8,644 nt of DNA from Nitrospira sp. (GTDB taxonomy: Bacteria; Nitrospirota; Nitrospiria; Nitrospirales; Nitrospiraceae): the NCBI GenBank assembly GCA_025361385.1, contig JANYAJ010000001.1, positions 1 through 8,644 of the forward strand, read 5' to 3'. Made by a program: the position numbers and the translations under genes. Below are positions 1 to 6,101 of the stretch, piece by piece. Positions within the stretch are counted from its first letter, which is position 1. Each line of letters starts with the position of its first letter. The notes under the pieces were generated by a model. It saw only the letters and a program-made list of their open reading frames with translations. It was not told the DNA's origin and did not search any database.

Positions 1-1
1 A

Positions 2-535
2 GCGAAAAATGCGTTGAATGGGTTCTACGATTTATTGGTGAAGCGACTGGCTGAGCCAGAAGAAAGAACCACGGCTGACAAGGAGCTCATGGGAGTGATC
101 GAGCGATGCAGGGTGGCATTTCGAGAGGCGATGGAGGATGATTTCAACACGCCGGTGGCGATCGCAGCTTTGCAGGGCATGCGGAGCGGTGTGAACAAAC
201 TGCTGGACGAGGGACTTTCGACTGAGGCGCGAAAGATCGCCAAAGAAGAGTTTCGTTCGCTGGGGAACTGCCTGGGATTATTTCAACTAGACAAATGGCG
301 ATTCTATTCTACGATCGAGCTTGCCGGAGATCTAACCATGTCCGTCTCTATAGGAGCGGACCTAACAGTTGGAACGACTCTGACAGATTCTGAGATCGAA
401 GGGAAAGTATCCGAACGCAATGAAGCCAGGAAACAGAAAAATTTCAAGAAGGCCGACGAGATTCGTCAGTTCCTCGCCTCCAGCGGCATCGTCATTGAAG
501 ATAAGCCAGACGGCACCAGTCGCTGGAAGCGATAG
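2..535 (+). CDS. cysS: Cysteinyl-tRNA synthetase, C-terminal part (5' end outside window)
   Basis: Partial gene: the reading frame is open from base 2 and stops at TAG 533-535, giving 177 residues. This enzyme charges tRNA-Cys with cysteine in the cytoplasm. The visible part is the region after the catalytic core. A helical DALR-type segment contains the family-typical DDFNTPVAIAAL stretch. The C-terminal tail has RNEARKQKNFKKADEIR followed by the terminal pattern GIVIEDKPDGTSRWKR, which is characteristic of the end of CysS. The HIGH and KMSKS catalytic signatures and the zinc ligands would lie upstream of base 1 and cannot be checked. The first in-frame start-like codon (TTG at 14) is internal, since the family alignment continues upstream (AKNALNGFYDLL). 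The rlmB frame begins inside its 3' end, so the two genes are probably co-transcribed. Confidence 0.95.
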   Translation, partial: AKNALNGFYDLLVKRLAEPEERTTADKELMGVIERCRVAFREAMEDDFNTPVAIAALQGMRSGVNKLLDEGLSTEARKIAKEEFRSLGNCLGLFQLDKWRFYSTIELAGDLTMSVSIGADLTVGTTLTDSEIEGKVSERNEARKQKNFKKADEIRQFLASSGIVIEDKPDGTSRWKR

Positions 536-1301
536 TCCTCAGGATCTGATCTACGGGCTGCATGCGGTGCGTGAGGCCTTGCGTGCCGGCACTCGTCCGT
601 TGCAGCGGCTGATTTTGATGCGAACCGATCGGCAGTTTGCCGATCTCGTGCAGCTGGCGAAGGTGAAGCGAGTCCCCGTTCATATCGAGCCTCCTCCTGC
701 TTTTGCGCGATTGGTGCCGACCGGAAATCATCAAGGCGTCATCGCCTACATCGCGGCCAAATCGTTTAGCACGACGGAGGATATTCTCGGCCGGGCGAAG
801 GCGCGGGGCGAGAAGCCCTTCCTTGTGCTTCTCGACGGGGTCGAAGATCCCCATAACTTAGGTGCGGTCTTGCGGACGGCCGAAGCTGCCGGTGTTCATG
901 GGGTCTTTATTCCGGAACGGCGTGCCGTCGGTCTGACGCCGGTGGTGGCAAAGGTCTCAGCCGGGGCGATCGATCACATTCCCGTTGGCTGCGTGGCCAA
1001 TCTGATTCGTTTGATTCAGGATCTGAAAGAGGAAGGCCTCTGGGTGTATGGCGTCGATCCGCAGGCGGAGAAACTCCACACCGACATCGACATGACAGGG
1101 CCGATTGCGCTGGTGTTGGGAGGAGAGGGAGAAGGGATTCGTCCTGGCGTGCTGGGGGCCTGTGACGACCGGATTAGGATTCCGATGTTGGGCAAGGTGC
1201 AGTCGCTGAATGTCTCGGCTGCAGCAGCCGTCACGCTGTTCGAAGCGGTCCGCCAGCGCCGCAGAATCGCAGCGCCGGCGGCGAAGCCTACCGGATCTTG
1301 A
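420..1301 (+). CDS. rlmB: 23S rRNA (guanosine-2'-O)-methyltransferase, SpoU/TrmH family
   Basis: RlmB methylates the 2'-OH of a conserved guanosine (G2251 in E. coli numbering) in the peptidyl-transferase loop of 23S rRNA, using S-adenosylmethionine. From ATG 420 the protein is 293 residues. Residues about 43-115 form the L30e-like substrate-binding domain (LIYGLHAVREAL at its start). The SPOUT knot domain follows, with all three family motifs: motif 1 NLGAVLRTAEAAG (Asn146, Arg152), motif 2 LVLGGEGEGIRP (Glu236), and motif 3 SLNVSAAAAVTLFE (Asn264). The start is unsure. ATG 420 overlaps cysS by 116 bases and gives about 42 low-complexity residues before the conserved domain. The only other plausible in-frame start is TTG 495, and neither has a well-spaced ribosome binding site. 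The 3' end overlaps the convergent regulator gene by 14 bases, which leaves no room for a terminator between them. Confidence 0.93.
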   Translation: MKPGNRKISRRPTRFVSSSPPAASSLKISQTAPVAGSDSPQDLIYGLHAVREALRAGTRPLQRLILMRTDRQFADLVQLAKVKRVPVHIEPPPAFARLVPTGNHQGVIAYIAAKSFSTTEDILGRAKARGEKPFLVLLDGVEDPHNLGAVLRTAEAAGVHGVFIPERRAVGLTPVVAKVSAGAIDHIPVGCVANLIRLIQDLKEEGLWVYGVDPQAEKLHTDIDMTGPIALVLGGEGEGIRPGVLGACDDRIRIPMLGKVQSLNVSAAAAVTLFEAVRQRRRIAAPAAKPTGS

Positions 1302-1590
1302 TCGTCCCGTCTTGGATTGCGGTCTTGAGCAGCTGCGCGGTATTCGACACACGCATCTTTTTCATCATGTTGGCCCGATGGGCCTCGACGGTCTTGACGC
1401 TGATCTTGAGCCGCTGCCCGATTTCCTTGTTTTTGAACCCAGCCCAAATCAGTTCAAGGATCTCTTGCTCGCGACTGGTGAGGGATTCTGGCCGTTTCTT
1501 GCGTGGTGGCGGGGCGAGGTTCGCCAGGGATGGCTTGGGCTTCGTTTTCGTCTTCGGTTTTGGCTTTGCAGCCGGTGCGGTCCGTGCCAT
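1288..1590 (-). CDS. Small stand-alone LuxR-type HTH transcriptional regulator
   Basis: The protein has 100 residues. Residues 1-36 are a basic, proline-rich low-complexity tail (KPKPKTKTKPKPS, then PPPRKKRPE). Residues about 37-95 form a full LuxR/GerE helix-turn-helix: LTSREQEILELIWAGFKNKE, then IGQRLKISVKTVEAHRANM with the VKTVEAHR recognition helix, then MMKKMRVSNTAQLL. No receiver, autoinducer-binding or other sensory domain is present. It therefore looks like a bare DNA-binding module whose signal input, if any, comes from elsewhere. The ATG at 1590 is well supported by AGGAGA (complement of 1599-1604) eight bases upstream. The gene is divergent from pilD across a 223-base gap and convergent with rlmB. 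Regulating the pilus genes next door is possible, but position is the only evidence. Confidence 0.88.
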   Translation of the reverse strand: MARTAPAAKPKPKTKTKPKPSLANLAPPPRKKRPESLTSREQEILELIWAGFKNKEIGQRLKISVKTVEAHRANMMKKMRVSNTAQLLKTAIQDGTIKIR

Positions 1591-1727
1591 TATCGTGTTC
1601 TCCTTTGATGAATGAAAGAGTGCAGTATAATTAAACTTGACGGAGAACTTCGCAGGAGTAAACCCTCGCCAAGCGGACAGCAGATTATAGAGAACTCTGA
1701 CGCTATAAGTAAATTCAGGGAGATGGC

Positions 1728-1747
1728 CCTAGTCAAACTACCTAGTC
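1728..1747 (+). repeat. Short direct repeat CCTAGTC upstream of the pilD sigma-54 promoter
   Basis: CCTAGTC occurs at 1728-1734 and again at 1741-1747, with a 13-base period. It ends nine bases before the -24 element at 1757. It may be an operator half-site pair or chance; no matching protein can be named. Confidence 0.35.
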
Positions 1748-1756
1748 TTTTTCATT

Positions 1757-1772
1757 TGGCATGCGAAGTGCG
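1757..1772 (+). promoter_or_regulatory. Probable sigma-54 (-24/-12) promoter for pilD
   Basis: TGGCATGCGAAGTGCG fits the sigma-54 consensus TGGCAYGNNNNTTGC except for G in place of the first T of the -12 TTGC. The invariant GG (1758-1759) and GC (1770-1771) are separated by exactly ten bases. Transcription would begin near 1783, giving a leader of about 31 bases before the pilD ATG at 1814. The assignment rests on the motif and its placement. Confidence 0.65.
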
Positions 1773-1813
1773 TCGCCCGACGTTCCGAGCTGTCGCCGGG
1801 TCCTGAGTCGATT

Positions 1814-2146
1814 ATGCAAGAATGGCCGCTCTATCTTCTGGTCGGGATCCTCGGCGCGCTGATTGGCAGTTTCCTCAACGTCTGCATCTATAGACTGCCC
1901 AGAGGAGAATCGATCGCCTGGCCAGGCTCCCATTGCCCCTCATGCGCTCACCCCATCGAGTTCTACGATAATATTCCGTTGATAAGTTACCTCTGGCTGG
2001 GAGGCCGTTGCCGGGCTTGCCGCACATCCATTTCGATACGCTATCCCCTGGTTGAAGCCGCCAATGCACTCGGCTATCTCACGGTCTTGTGGTTCTTCGG
2101 TCCCAGCTGGACGACCGCCCTCTATGCCTTGCTGTTTTCGGCGTAG
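1814..2146 (+). CDS. pilD: Prepilin peptidase, N-terminal fragment (gene interrupted by in-frame TAG)
   Basis: This is the first part (110 residues) of a type IV prepilin leader peptidase/N-methyltransferase, an inner-membrane enzyme that cuts prepilin leaders after Gly and methylates the new N-terminus. It contains the first membrane helix with the family signature GSFLNVCIYRLPRGES (residues 18-33). Next is the cytoplasmic zinc-binding loop with two CxxC pairs (Cys41/Cys44 and Cys66/Cys69) around FYDNIPLISYLWLGGRC. The second and third membrane segments follow, up to ALLFSA. Translation then meets TAG at 2144-2146, although the same frame continues directly into the catalytic part. Neither catalytic aspartate is in this fragment, so alone it cannot be a protease. 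The start fits the family's usual N-terminus; the ribosome binding site is weak. It is the first gene after the probable sigma-54 promoter. Confidence 0.85.
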   Translation: MQEWPLYLLVGILGALIGSFLNVCIYRLPRGESIAWPGSHCPSCAHPIEFYDNIPLISYLWLGGRCRACRTSISIRYPLVEAANALGYLTVLWFFGPSWTTALYALLFSA

Positions 2147-2152
2147 GTCGTA

Positions 2153-2596
2153 GTGACGGGAACAGATCTCACCCATAAAATGATCCCTAATGTCATTACG
2201 ATACCAGGCATGACGGTTGGACTTCTGGGCGCAGCGACCGTTCTGCCGGTTGGTATGGTCAATTCGGTGCTTGGCGTCACCATCGGAGGCGGCATCCTCT
2301 GGCTCTTGGCCTGGCTGAGTCCCTATCTGTTTGGCAAGGAGGGAATGGGAGGGGGCGATATCAAGCTACTGGCGATGGTCGGCGCGTTTCTTGGTTGGAA
2401 GCCTGCGCTCCTCACGATCATGATTGGTTCACTCACGGGGTCTGTCGTCGGCATGAGCTTGATCGCGCTACGCATCATCAAACGTGATGACTATATCCCC
2501 TTTGGCCCCTTCCTTGTGTTGGGGGCCCTCCTCTCGATGTTTTTTGCCCAGCCGCTCCTCGATTGGTATCAAGGTCTCCTCGGTCCTGGCTACTAA
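2153..2596 (+). CDS. pilD: Prepilin peptidase, catalytic C-terminal fragment (A24 aspartic protease)
   Basis: This is the second part (147 residues from GTG 2153) of the same gene, in the same reading frame and only two codons after the interrupting TAG. It carries both catalytic aspartates of the TFPP/A24 family: Asp5 in GTDLTHKMIPN and Asp69 in the GxGD motif of GMGGGDIKLLAMVGAFLGW. Several hydrophobic membrane helices follow, and the conserved IPFGPFLVLGAL segment lies near the end. The two halves joined would be about 260 residues, normal for PilD. If translation really restarts at GTG 2153, the first catalytic Asp sits five residues from the N-terminus. It would then lack the membrane segment that normally precedes it, so a natural restart giving an active enzyme looks doubtful. 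A GTAGG stretch just upstream is a poor ribosome binding site. Nonsense mutation, sequencing error and stop readthrough all remain possible. Confidence 0.85.
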   Translation: MTGTDLTHKMIPNVITIPGMTVGLLGAATVLPVGMVNSVLGVTIGGGILWLLAWLSPYLFGKEGMGGGDIKLLAMVGAFLGWKPALLTIMIGSLTGSVVGMSLIALRIIKRDDYIPFGPFLVLGALLSMFFAQPLLDWYQGLLGPGY

Positions 2597-2718
2597 TGCT
2601 CCACGTAGTATCTATTTGGGCGTTCCCCTGTATCTGAAATAGTAATGGCTCTCTAGCCCTCTCTCTTCATATTGCTCAGGGCATAGGCCCGTTTCGCCCC
2701 CATATCTTCTCGTGATGA

Positions 2719-2750
2719 TGTGAAACCCTGTGAACTTTCGAAGTATTTCG
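2719..2750 (+). repeat. Helically phased short repeats in the gap before fimT
   Basis: TGTGAA appears at 2719-2724 and 2729-2734, and TTTCG at 2736-2740 and 2746-2750, each pair with a ten-base period. They lie in the 250-base gap between pilD and the first pilin gene. Otherwise that gap shows no convincing promoter (no GG-N10-GC match) and no terminator. A regulator binding site is one reading; chance is another. Confidence 0.25.
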
Positions 2751-2846
2751 CGTTCTCCATCAGTAAGTATTCATCCGTATAGGCGTGGGCATGAGTTTTG
2801 GAGGACAGGTCGATCATCCTAAGTGGAGCTCTTCTGCGAGGGGCAT

Positions 2847-3296
2847 ATGCCGAAAGACCGACAGATGCAGGAGCAAGGCTGGAGTCTGACGGAGCTTCTC
2901 ATGGTATTAGCGATCATGGGGATCATGACGATGTTGGCCGAGCCGAGTTATCAGATATTGACTGCTAGGGTTCAGGCGCGGAGCGCCACGGCAGAGATCG
3001 CTTCGGAACTCCGGTTCGCCAGACAGCTGGCGATGGCCAGGCGAGAACGCCTTCGTGTCACATTTGATCGAGAGGCCCGTACGATCACGCTCCGACGAGC
3101 GGATGCCGAGGGTATTCTGCACGTCTATCACTATGCGGACAGGGGGGTGGTTGTGGAAGAGCCAACCGCCGGCCCTGATCTGCTATTTCAGCCAAGTGGT
3201 CGGGCTGCGACCCCGACCACCATTCGTGTGCGAGACAGCCAGGGCCGGGAAACCCGATTCACGGTGAGTATCACCGGACGAGTGTCCGCCCCATGA
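2847..3296 (+). CDS. fimT: GspH/FimT-type minor pilin (first copy)
   Basis: A 149-residue type IV pilin-like protein of the GspH/FimT/FimU family, expected in the inner membrane and then at the pilus tip. The leader MPKDRQMQEQG ends in Gly, with predicted cleavage before Trp. The mature N-terminus WSLTELLMVLAIMGIMTMLAEPSY keeps Glu+5 and Pro+22. The family region SELRFARQLAMARRERLRVTFD follows at about residues 53-74, and the C-terminal part is predicted beta-rich. Trp at +1 is unusual, since Phe or another residue such as Met or Leu is more common. No cysteines are present. ATG 2847 is preferred because GAGGGG lies immediately upstream at 2838-2843; GTG 2823 and ATG 2865 are alternatives. 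Its stop overlaps the start of the next gene (ATGA), indicating translational coupling. Confidence 0.88.
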   Translation: MPKDRQMQEQGWSLTELLMVLAIMGIMTMLAEPSYQILTARVQARSATAEIASELRFARQLAMARRERLRVTFDREARTITLRRADAEGILHVYHYADRGVVVEEPTAGPDLLFQPSGRAATPTTIRVRDSQGRETRFTVSITGRVSAP

Positions 3297-3784
3297 TGTG
3301 GGATCAGATATTTCAGGCAGAGGGCGGAGCCAGTTTTGCCGAAGTGCTTGTGGCGATGGCGCTCACAATGACCGGACTCGTCGGGGCGATGGGAGCGTTT
3401 GAGGCAGCAGAGCGGATTGTTCGAAATGGCATGTTGGCCACGCGTGCCCTGGCAATGGCGGAATCGCGGATTGAGGCCAAACGGTCTGCGAGATGGGATC
3501 GTCTCTTGCTGGATGATTTGAATCACGATGGTGTCCCGGACCTTGTCATGCATGACAACGGAGTAGGCGGCGATGCAGTGGCCGGTGATGGAACGTATTC
3601 CGGGCGTTGGGACCAGGATGGCGTCCAACTGATCTGGACGGTGACGCCGAGCCGTTCCGGTCCACTATCGGCCTCAGGGCATGTCGTGATCGAGGCTCGT
3701 GCAGCCTATGCGTCCGGGTCAGGTCCGCGCGAGGTACGAGTGGGAACGCTCCTGGCCAATCCCCTGTTTGTTGGGAGCCAATAA
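3293..3784 (+). CDS. pilV: PilV/GspI-like minor pilin with a calcium-loop motif
   Basis: A 163-residue pilin-like protein. The leader MMWDQIFQAEGG is followed by a predicted cut giving the mature N-terminus ASFAEVLVAMALTMTGLVGAM, with Glu+5 retained. The hydrophobic helix and the following MAESRIEAKR region resemble PilV/GspI proteins. In these, an AMxLAexR-type stretch follows the first helix. Residues 75-83 read D-L-N-H-D-G-V-P-D, a DxNxDGxxD loop of the EF-hand/dockerin type. It is followed by a Gly/Asp-rich GGDAVAGDGTYSG, suggesting bound calcium. Family placement comes from the N-terminus and the gene order fimT-pilV-pilW-pilX; overall similarity cannot be tested here. The start codon overlaps the fimT stop; a second in-frame ATG follows at 3296. 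Confidence 0.82.
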   Translation: MMWDQIFQAEGGASFAEVLVAMALTMTGLVGAMGAFEAAERIVRNGMLATRALAMAESRIEAKRSARWDRLLLDDLNHDGVPDLVMHDNGVGGDAVAGDGTYSGRWDQDGVQLIWTVTPSRSGPLSASGHVVIEARAAYASGSGPREVRVGTLLANPLFVGSQ

Positions 3785-3809
3785 CAAGTCGCCACTTGAG
3801 GGAGACAAC

Positions 3810-4550
3810 ATGTATTCAGATAGTCAAATAGGAGATATCGGCCGCAGAGCGAGGATGGAGGCCGGTACCAGTTTGACCGAACTAATGTTTGCCATGGCGG
3901 CAGGGCTGGTCGTCTTGGGCGCCACGCTTCAAGCCCTGTCCTATTTACAGCAACAATTTATGCGGCAACAACGTGAGGTCGCACAACAGCAAGATCTTCG
4001 CCTGGGGTTGGAAGTGCTCGAGCAGGAATTGCGGCTCGCAGGGCCCGGTTCTCTGACCACCGCAGCTTCGGACTCAGTGGAGTTTTCGGCGAATCTGCAA
4101 GGCCTCTCAACGACGATCACGGCAGCGGCGGCAATCGGTCAAACGGCGCTGTCGGTCGAAGACGGGCGAGGATGGGATGATCGGAAAACCATTGTCGCTT
4201 GTTGGGTGGAGCATTGCGAGACGCTGGCCCTAGCTCGTGATGGACAGCGGCGACTACTCACCCTGACGCAGCCACTCACAATGATGATTCCATCGGGAGC
4301 CTCTGTCGTTCTCTTGAATCGTGTGCGTTACTACAGCCGTCATGATGACCAGGGTGTTCTGCGATTGCTGCGACAGGTTGATGGTGGTGCAAGTGTCTTG
4401 GTTGGAGATATCAGGGAGGCGCGATTTTCATATTGGGATGCAAACGGGCGGGCCGTGACACAATCCACCCTCGTCAGGCTGGTCGTGGTTGAAGTCATGA
4501 TGTCTGATCAAGGGATGCGCGCAGTCCGGGAAATTAGTCTCAGGACATAA
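3810..4550 (+). CDS. pilW: PilW/GspJ-like minor pilin
   Basis: A 246-residue prepilin-like protein. The leader MYSDSQIGDIGRRARMEAG is rather long, and the predicted cut gives TSLTELMFAMAAGLVVLGATL, with Glu+5 retained and Thr at +1. The helix continues into a Gln-rich segment (YLQQQFMRQQREVAQQQ) and then the PilW-typical LRLGLEVLEQELRLAG at about residues 70-85. The later ALSVEDGRGW...IVACWVEHCE region has a Cys pair four residues apart that could form a disulfide in the periplasm. PilW/GspJ proteins are the larger members of the minor-pilin tip complex, and the length fits. ATG 3810 is chosen because GAGGGAGA (3798-3805) lies upstream with good spacing. The frame is open further upstream into pilV, but starts there would give an untypical leader. 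It begins 25 bases after pilV. Confidence 0.85.
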   Translation: MYSDSQIGDIGRRARMEAGTSLTELMFAMAAGLVVLGATLQALSYLQQQFMRQQREVAQQQDLRLGLEVLEQELRLAGPGSLTTAASDSVEFSANLQGLSTTITAAAAIGQTALSVEDGRGWDDRKTIVACWVEHCETLALARDGQRRLLTLTQPLTMMIPSGASVVLLNRVRYYSRHDDQGVLRLLRQVDGGASVLVGDIREARFSYWDANGRAVTQSTLVRLVVVEVMMSDQGMRAVREISLRT

Positions 4551-4584
4551 CAGTTGCAGCTTCAACACGAATGGGAGTGAGGAT

Positions 4585-6072
4585 ATGGAGATGGAAGAAC
4601 GGCCTGCATCAGAATGTGTGAATCAGTGCGACAAAGGCCACGTACTTCTCGCGGCGCTCATGCTGATCGTTTTGCTTGGGATCGCCAGTATGACGGCTCT
4701 GTTTCTGGCCAGTCAGGATGGACCTGGTGTGAGCGCCATGAGAGAGGACAGCATCGCGCAACAGCTGGCCGACGGTGCGGCGGATGTGGTGATGAGCTGG
4801 TTCCACGATCCCTCATCCACGCCAACAGCCATTGCCGAAGTGTTGGCCAAGCGGCAAGGAGATCTTGCAGGTGGGCCATCGTTCTTCGACGCGACCGGGC
4901 GTTCACAATTTATCGGCACCATCGATCGTCCGGATGTCTTCCTGAGTGCATCGAACCCCACAGACGACCAGGTGCTAAATCAGACCCCCAACGGCTTGTT
5001 CGCGTCGCTACGAGGCCTTGGCCGCATTCTTGCTGTGAAAGTGTATGGTCCTCTGCAGCCTGGTTTACTGAGTACGGTTGAGGTCACAGCTATGACGGTC
5101 GATCGTCGACCGATCACACGAACGGTGCGGCTTCAGCTTGGAGCTCTGTCGATTCCTGCGGTTCGCGCGGCGGTACAAGTTGGACAGTCGTTGGGAACCC
5201 TGCAGTCAGGCGGTGCATCTCCCGTGCTGGTGCATTGGGGCGATCAGCGAGTGGTGGGCGATCTTGCGATGCAGCGAGTCGAGGACCTCGTCCTCAAAAG
5301 CAATAGCGCGCCGGTGACAGGGCAGTCGTATGATCAGATGCTGTCTGTTCAGGATCGCTGGACGGAATATTGGATCGGAGGGATGGTCTCGATCATTGCA
5401 CCTCCGTCAGGCCAAGGAGCGAATCCTCCGCTTTCTGATAACGTGCACCTGCACCAATATCCGACGCCTGGGCTAAGGCTCGATCAGTGGGACTACGATT
5501 CACTCAAGAAGCTCGCACTGCGCTGGGGGACCTATTACCGACTCGATCGTATGGGACAGCTTCATCCGCAGGGGGCCTCGGACTCGGATCAGGGAGTCAC
5601 GCCTGCAGCAGCGCTGGAATCTCAGGCTGTTGGAGACCACCATGGGTTGGTGTTTGTCGACACAGTCGATGGGCGGCCGCCTCATGTCGATAATATGGAC
5701 ACATTGCTGCTCGATACAGACTACGTCGAAGGGTTACTGGTCGTGCAGGGTCATGTGGTGCTCAAGCCTCGGGCCGCAGGGAAATCTGTTCCGGCCCTCA
5801 GCCCCTCTCCGCCGGGGGCGCAGTCCCTCGGGACAAGAGTGCCGGTGCAATTGTCAGGCATCCACCTCAACGGTCTGCTCTATGCGGCCGGTGCAATCAG
5901 GATTGAACGATCTGCTCGCCTGTATGGGGCGGTGATGGCAGGACAGAGCGTGACGTCGATCGGAATCGGTGACGTAATCGAGATCTGGTACAACGCCGAC
6001 TTGGCGCAAGGACTGTTTCGAGGGCTTCCCGTGGTCTATCGAGCACCCGGCACGTGGATGGCGAAGTACTAG
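4585..6072 (+). CDS. pilX: PilX/GspK-like pilus assembly protein, large form
   Basis: A 495-residue protein with a short basic/polar leader, then Gly18 and a single membrane helix HVLLAALMLIVLLGIASMTALFLAS. This matches the N-terminal region of PilX-family minor pilins. The residue at +5 after Gly18 is Ala, not Glu. PilX and GspK proteins also lack Glu+5, which suits a subunit at the very tip. After the helix comes SAMREDSIAQQLADGAAD, the segment where PilX proteins carry their Met/Arg-rich helix. The large periplasmic part has no other motif I recognise, except near the C-terminus. There GLLYAAGAIRIERSARLYGA (from residue 430), VMAGQSV and a closing EIWYNADL look like the tail seen in long PilX-like proteins. 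At 495 residues it is far longer than classical PilX (roughly 170-200). The start is ATG 4585, with GGAG at 4574-4577; ATG 4591 is also possible. Confidence 0.8.
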   Translation: MEMEERPASECVNQCDKGHVLLAALMLIVLLGIASMTALFLASQDGPGVSAMREDSIAQQLADGAADVVMSWFHDPSSTPTAIAEVLAKRQGDLAGGPSFFDATGRSQFIGTIDRPDVFLSASNPTDDQVLNQTPNGLFASLRGLGRILAVKVYGPLQPGLLSTVEVTAMTVDRRPITRTVRLQLGALSIPAVRAAVQVGQSLGTLQSGGASPVLVHWGDQRVVGDLAMQRVEDLVLKSNSAPVTGQSYDQMLSVQDRWTEYWIGGMVSIIAPPSGQGANPPLSDNVHLHQYPTPGLRLDQWDYDSLKKLALRWGTYYRLDRMGQLHPQGASDSDQGVTPAAALESQAVGDHHGLVFVDTVDGRPPHVDNMDTLLLDTDYVEGLLVVQGHVVLKPRAAGKSVPALSPSPPGAQSLGTRVPVQLSGIHLNGLLYAAGAIRIERSARLYGAVMAGQSVTSIGIGDVIEIWYNADLAQGLFRGLPVVYRAPGTWMAKY

Positions 6073-6101
6073 AGGAAAGGCAAGAACGAAAGGCGTCATG
6101 C

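Noticed and set aside
1626..1631. Perfect TATAAT hexamer on the + strand
   Set aside because: No matching -35 box at a suitable distance, and it lies far from pilD, which has a better sigma-54 candidate. The reverse strand (TATACT) also lacks a -35 for luxR.
1652..1665. Possible - strand -24/-12 promoter (GG-N10-GC) for the LuxR-type gene
   Set aside because: Only the GG and GC pairs and the TGC fit; the remaining -24 positions differ from the consensus.
1612..1806. Open frame of 64 codons on the + strand in the luxR-pilD gap
   Set aside because: No ribosome binding site, no recognisable protein character, and it runs through the sigma-54 promoter; likely non-coding.
2681..2690. GC-rich inverted repeat after pilD as a terminator (GGGC-ATAG-GCCC at 2680-2690)
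   Set aside because: Only four base pairs and no T-run; too weak to call.
3220..3290. Possible GRxR DNA-binding motif of competence-type FimT in the first FimT-like protein
   Set aside because: GRETR and GRVS are near but do not match GRxR, so a DNA-uptake role is not supported.
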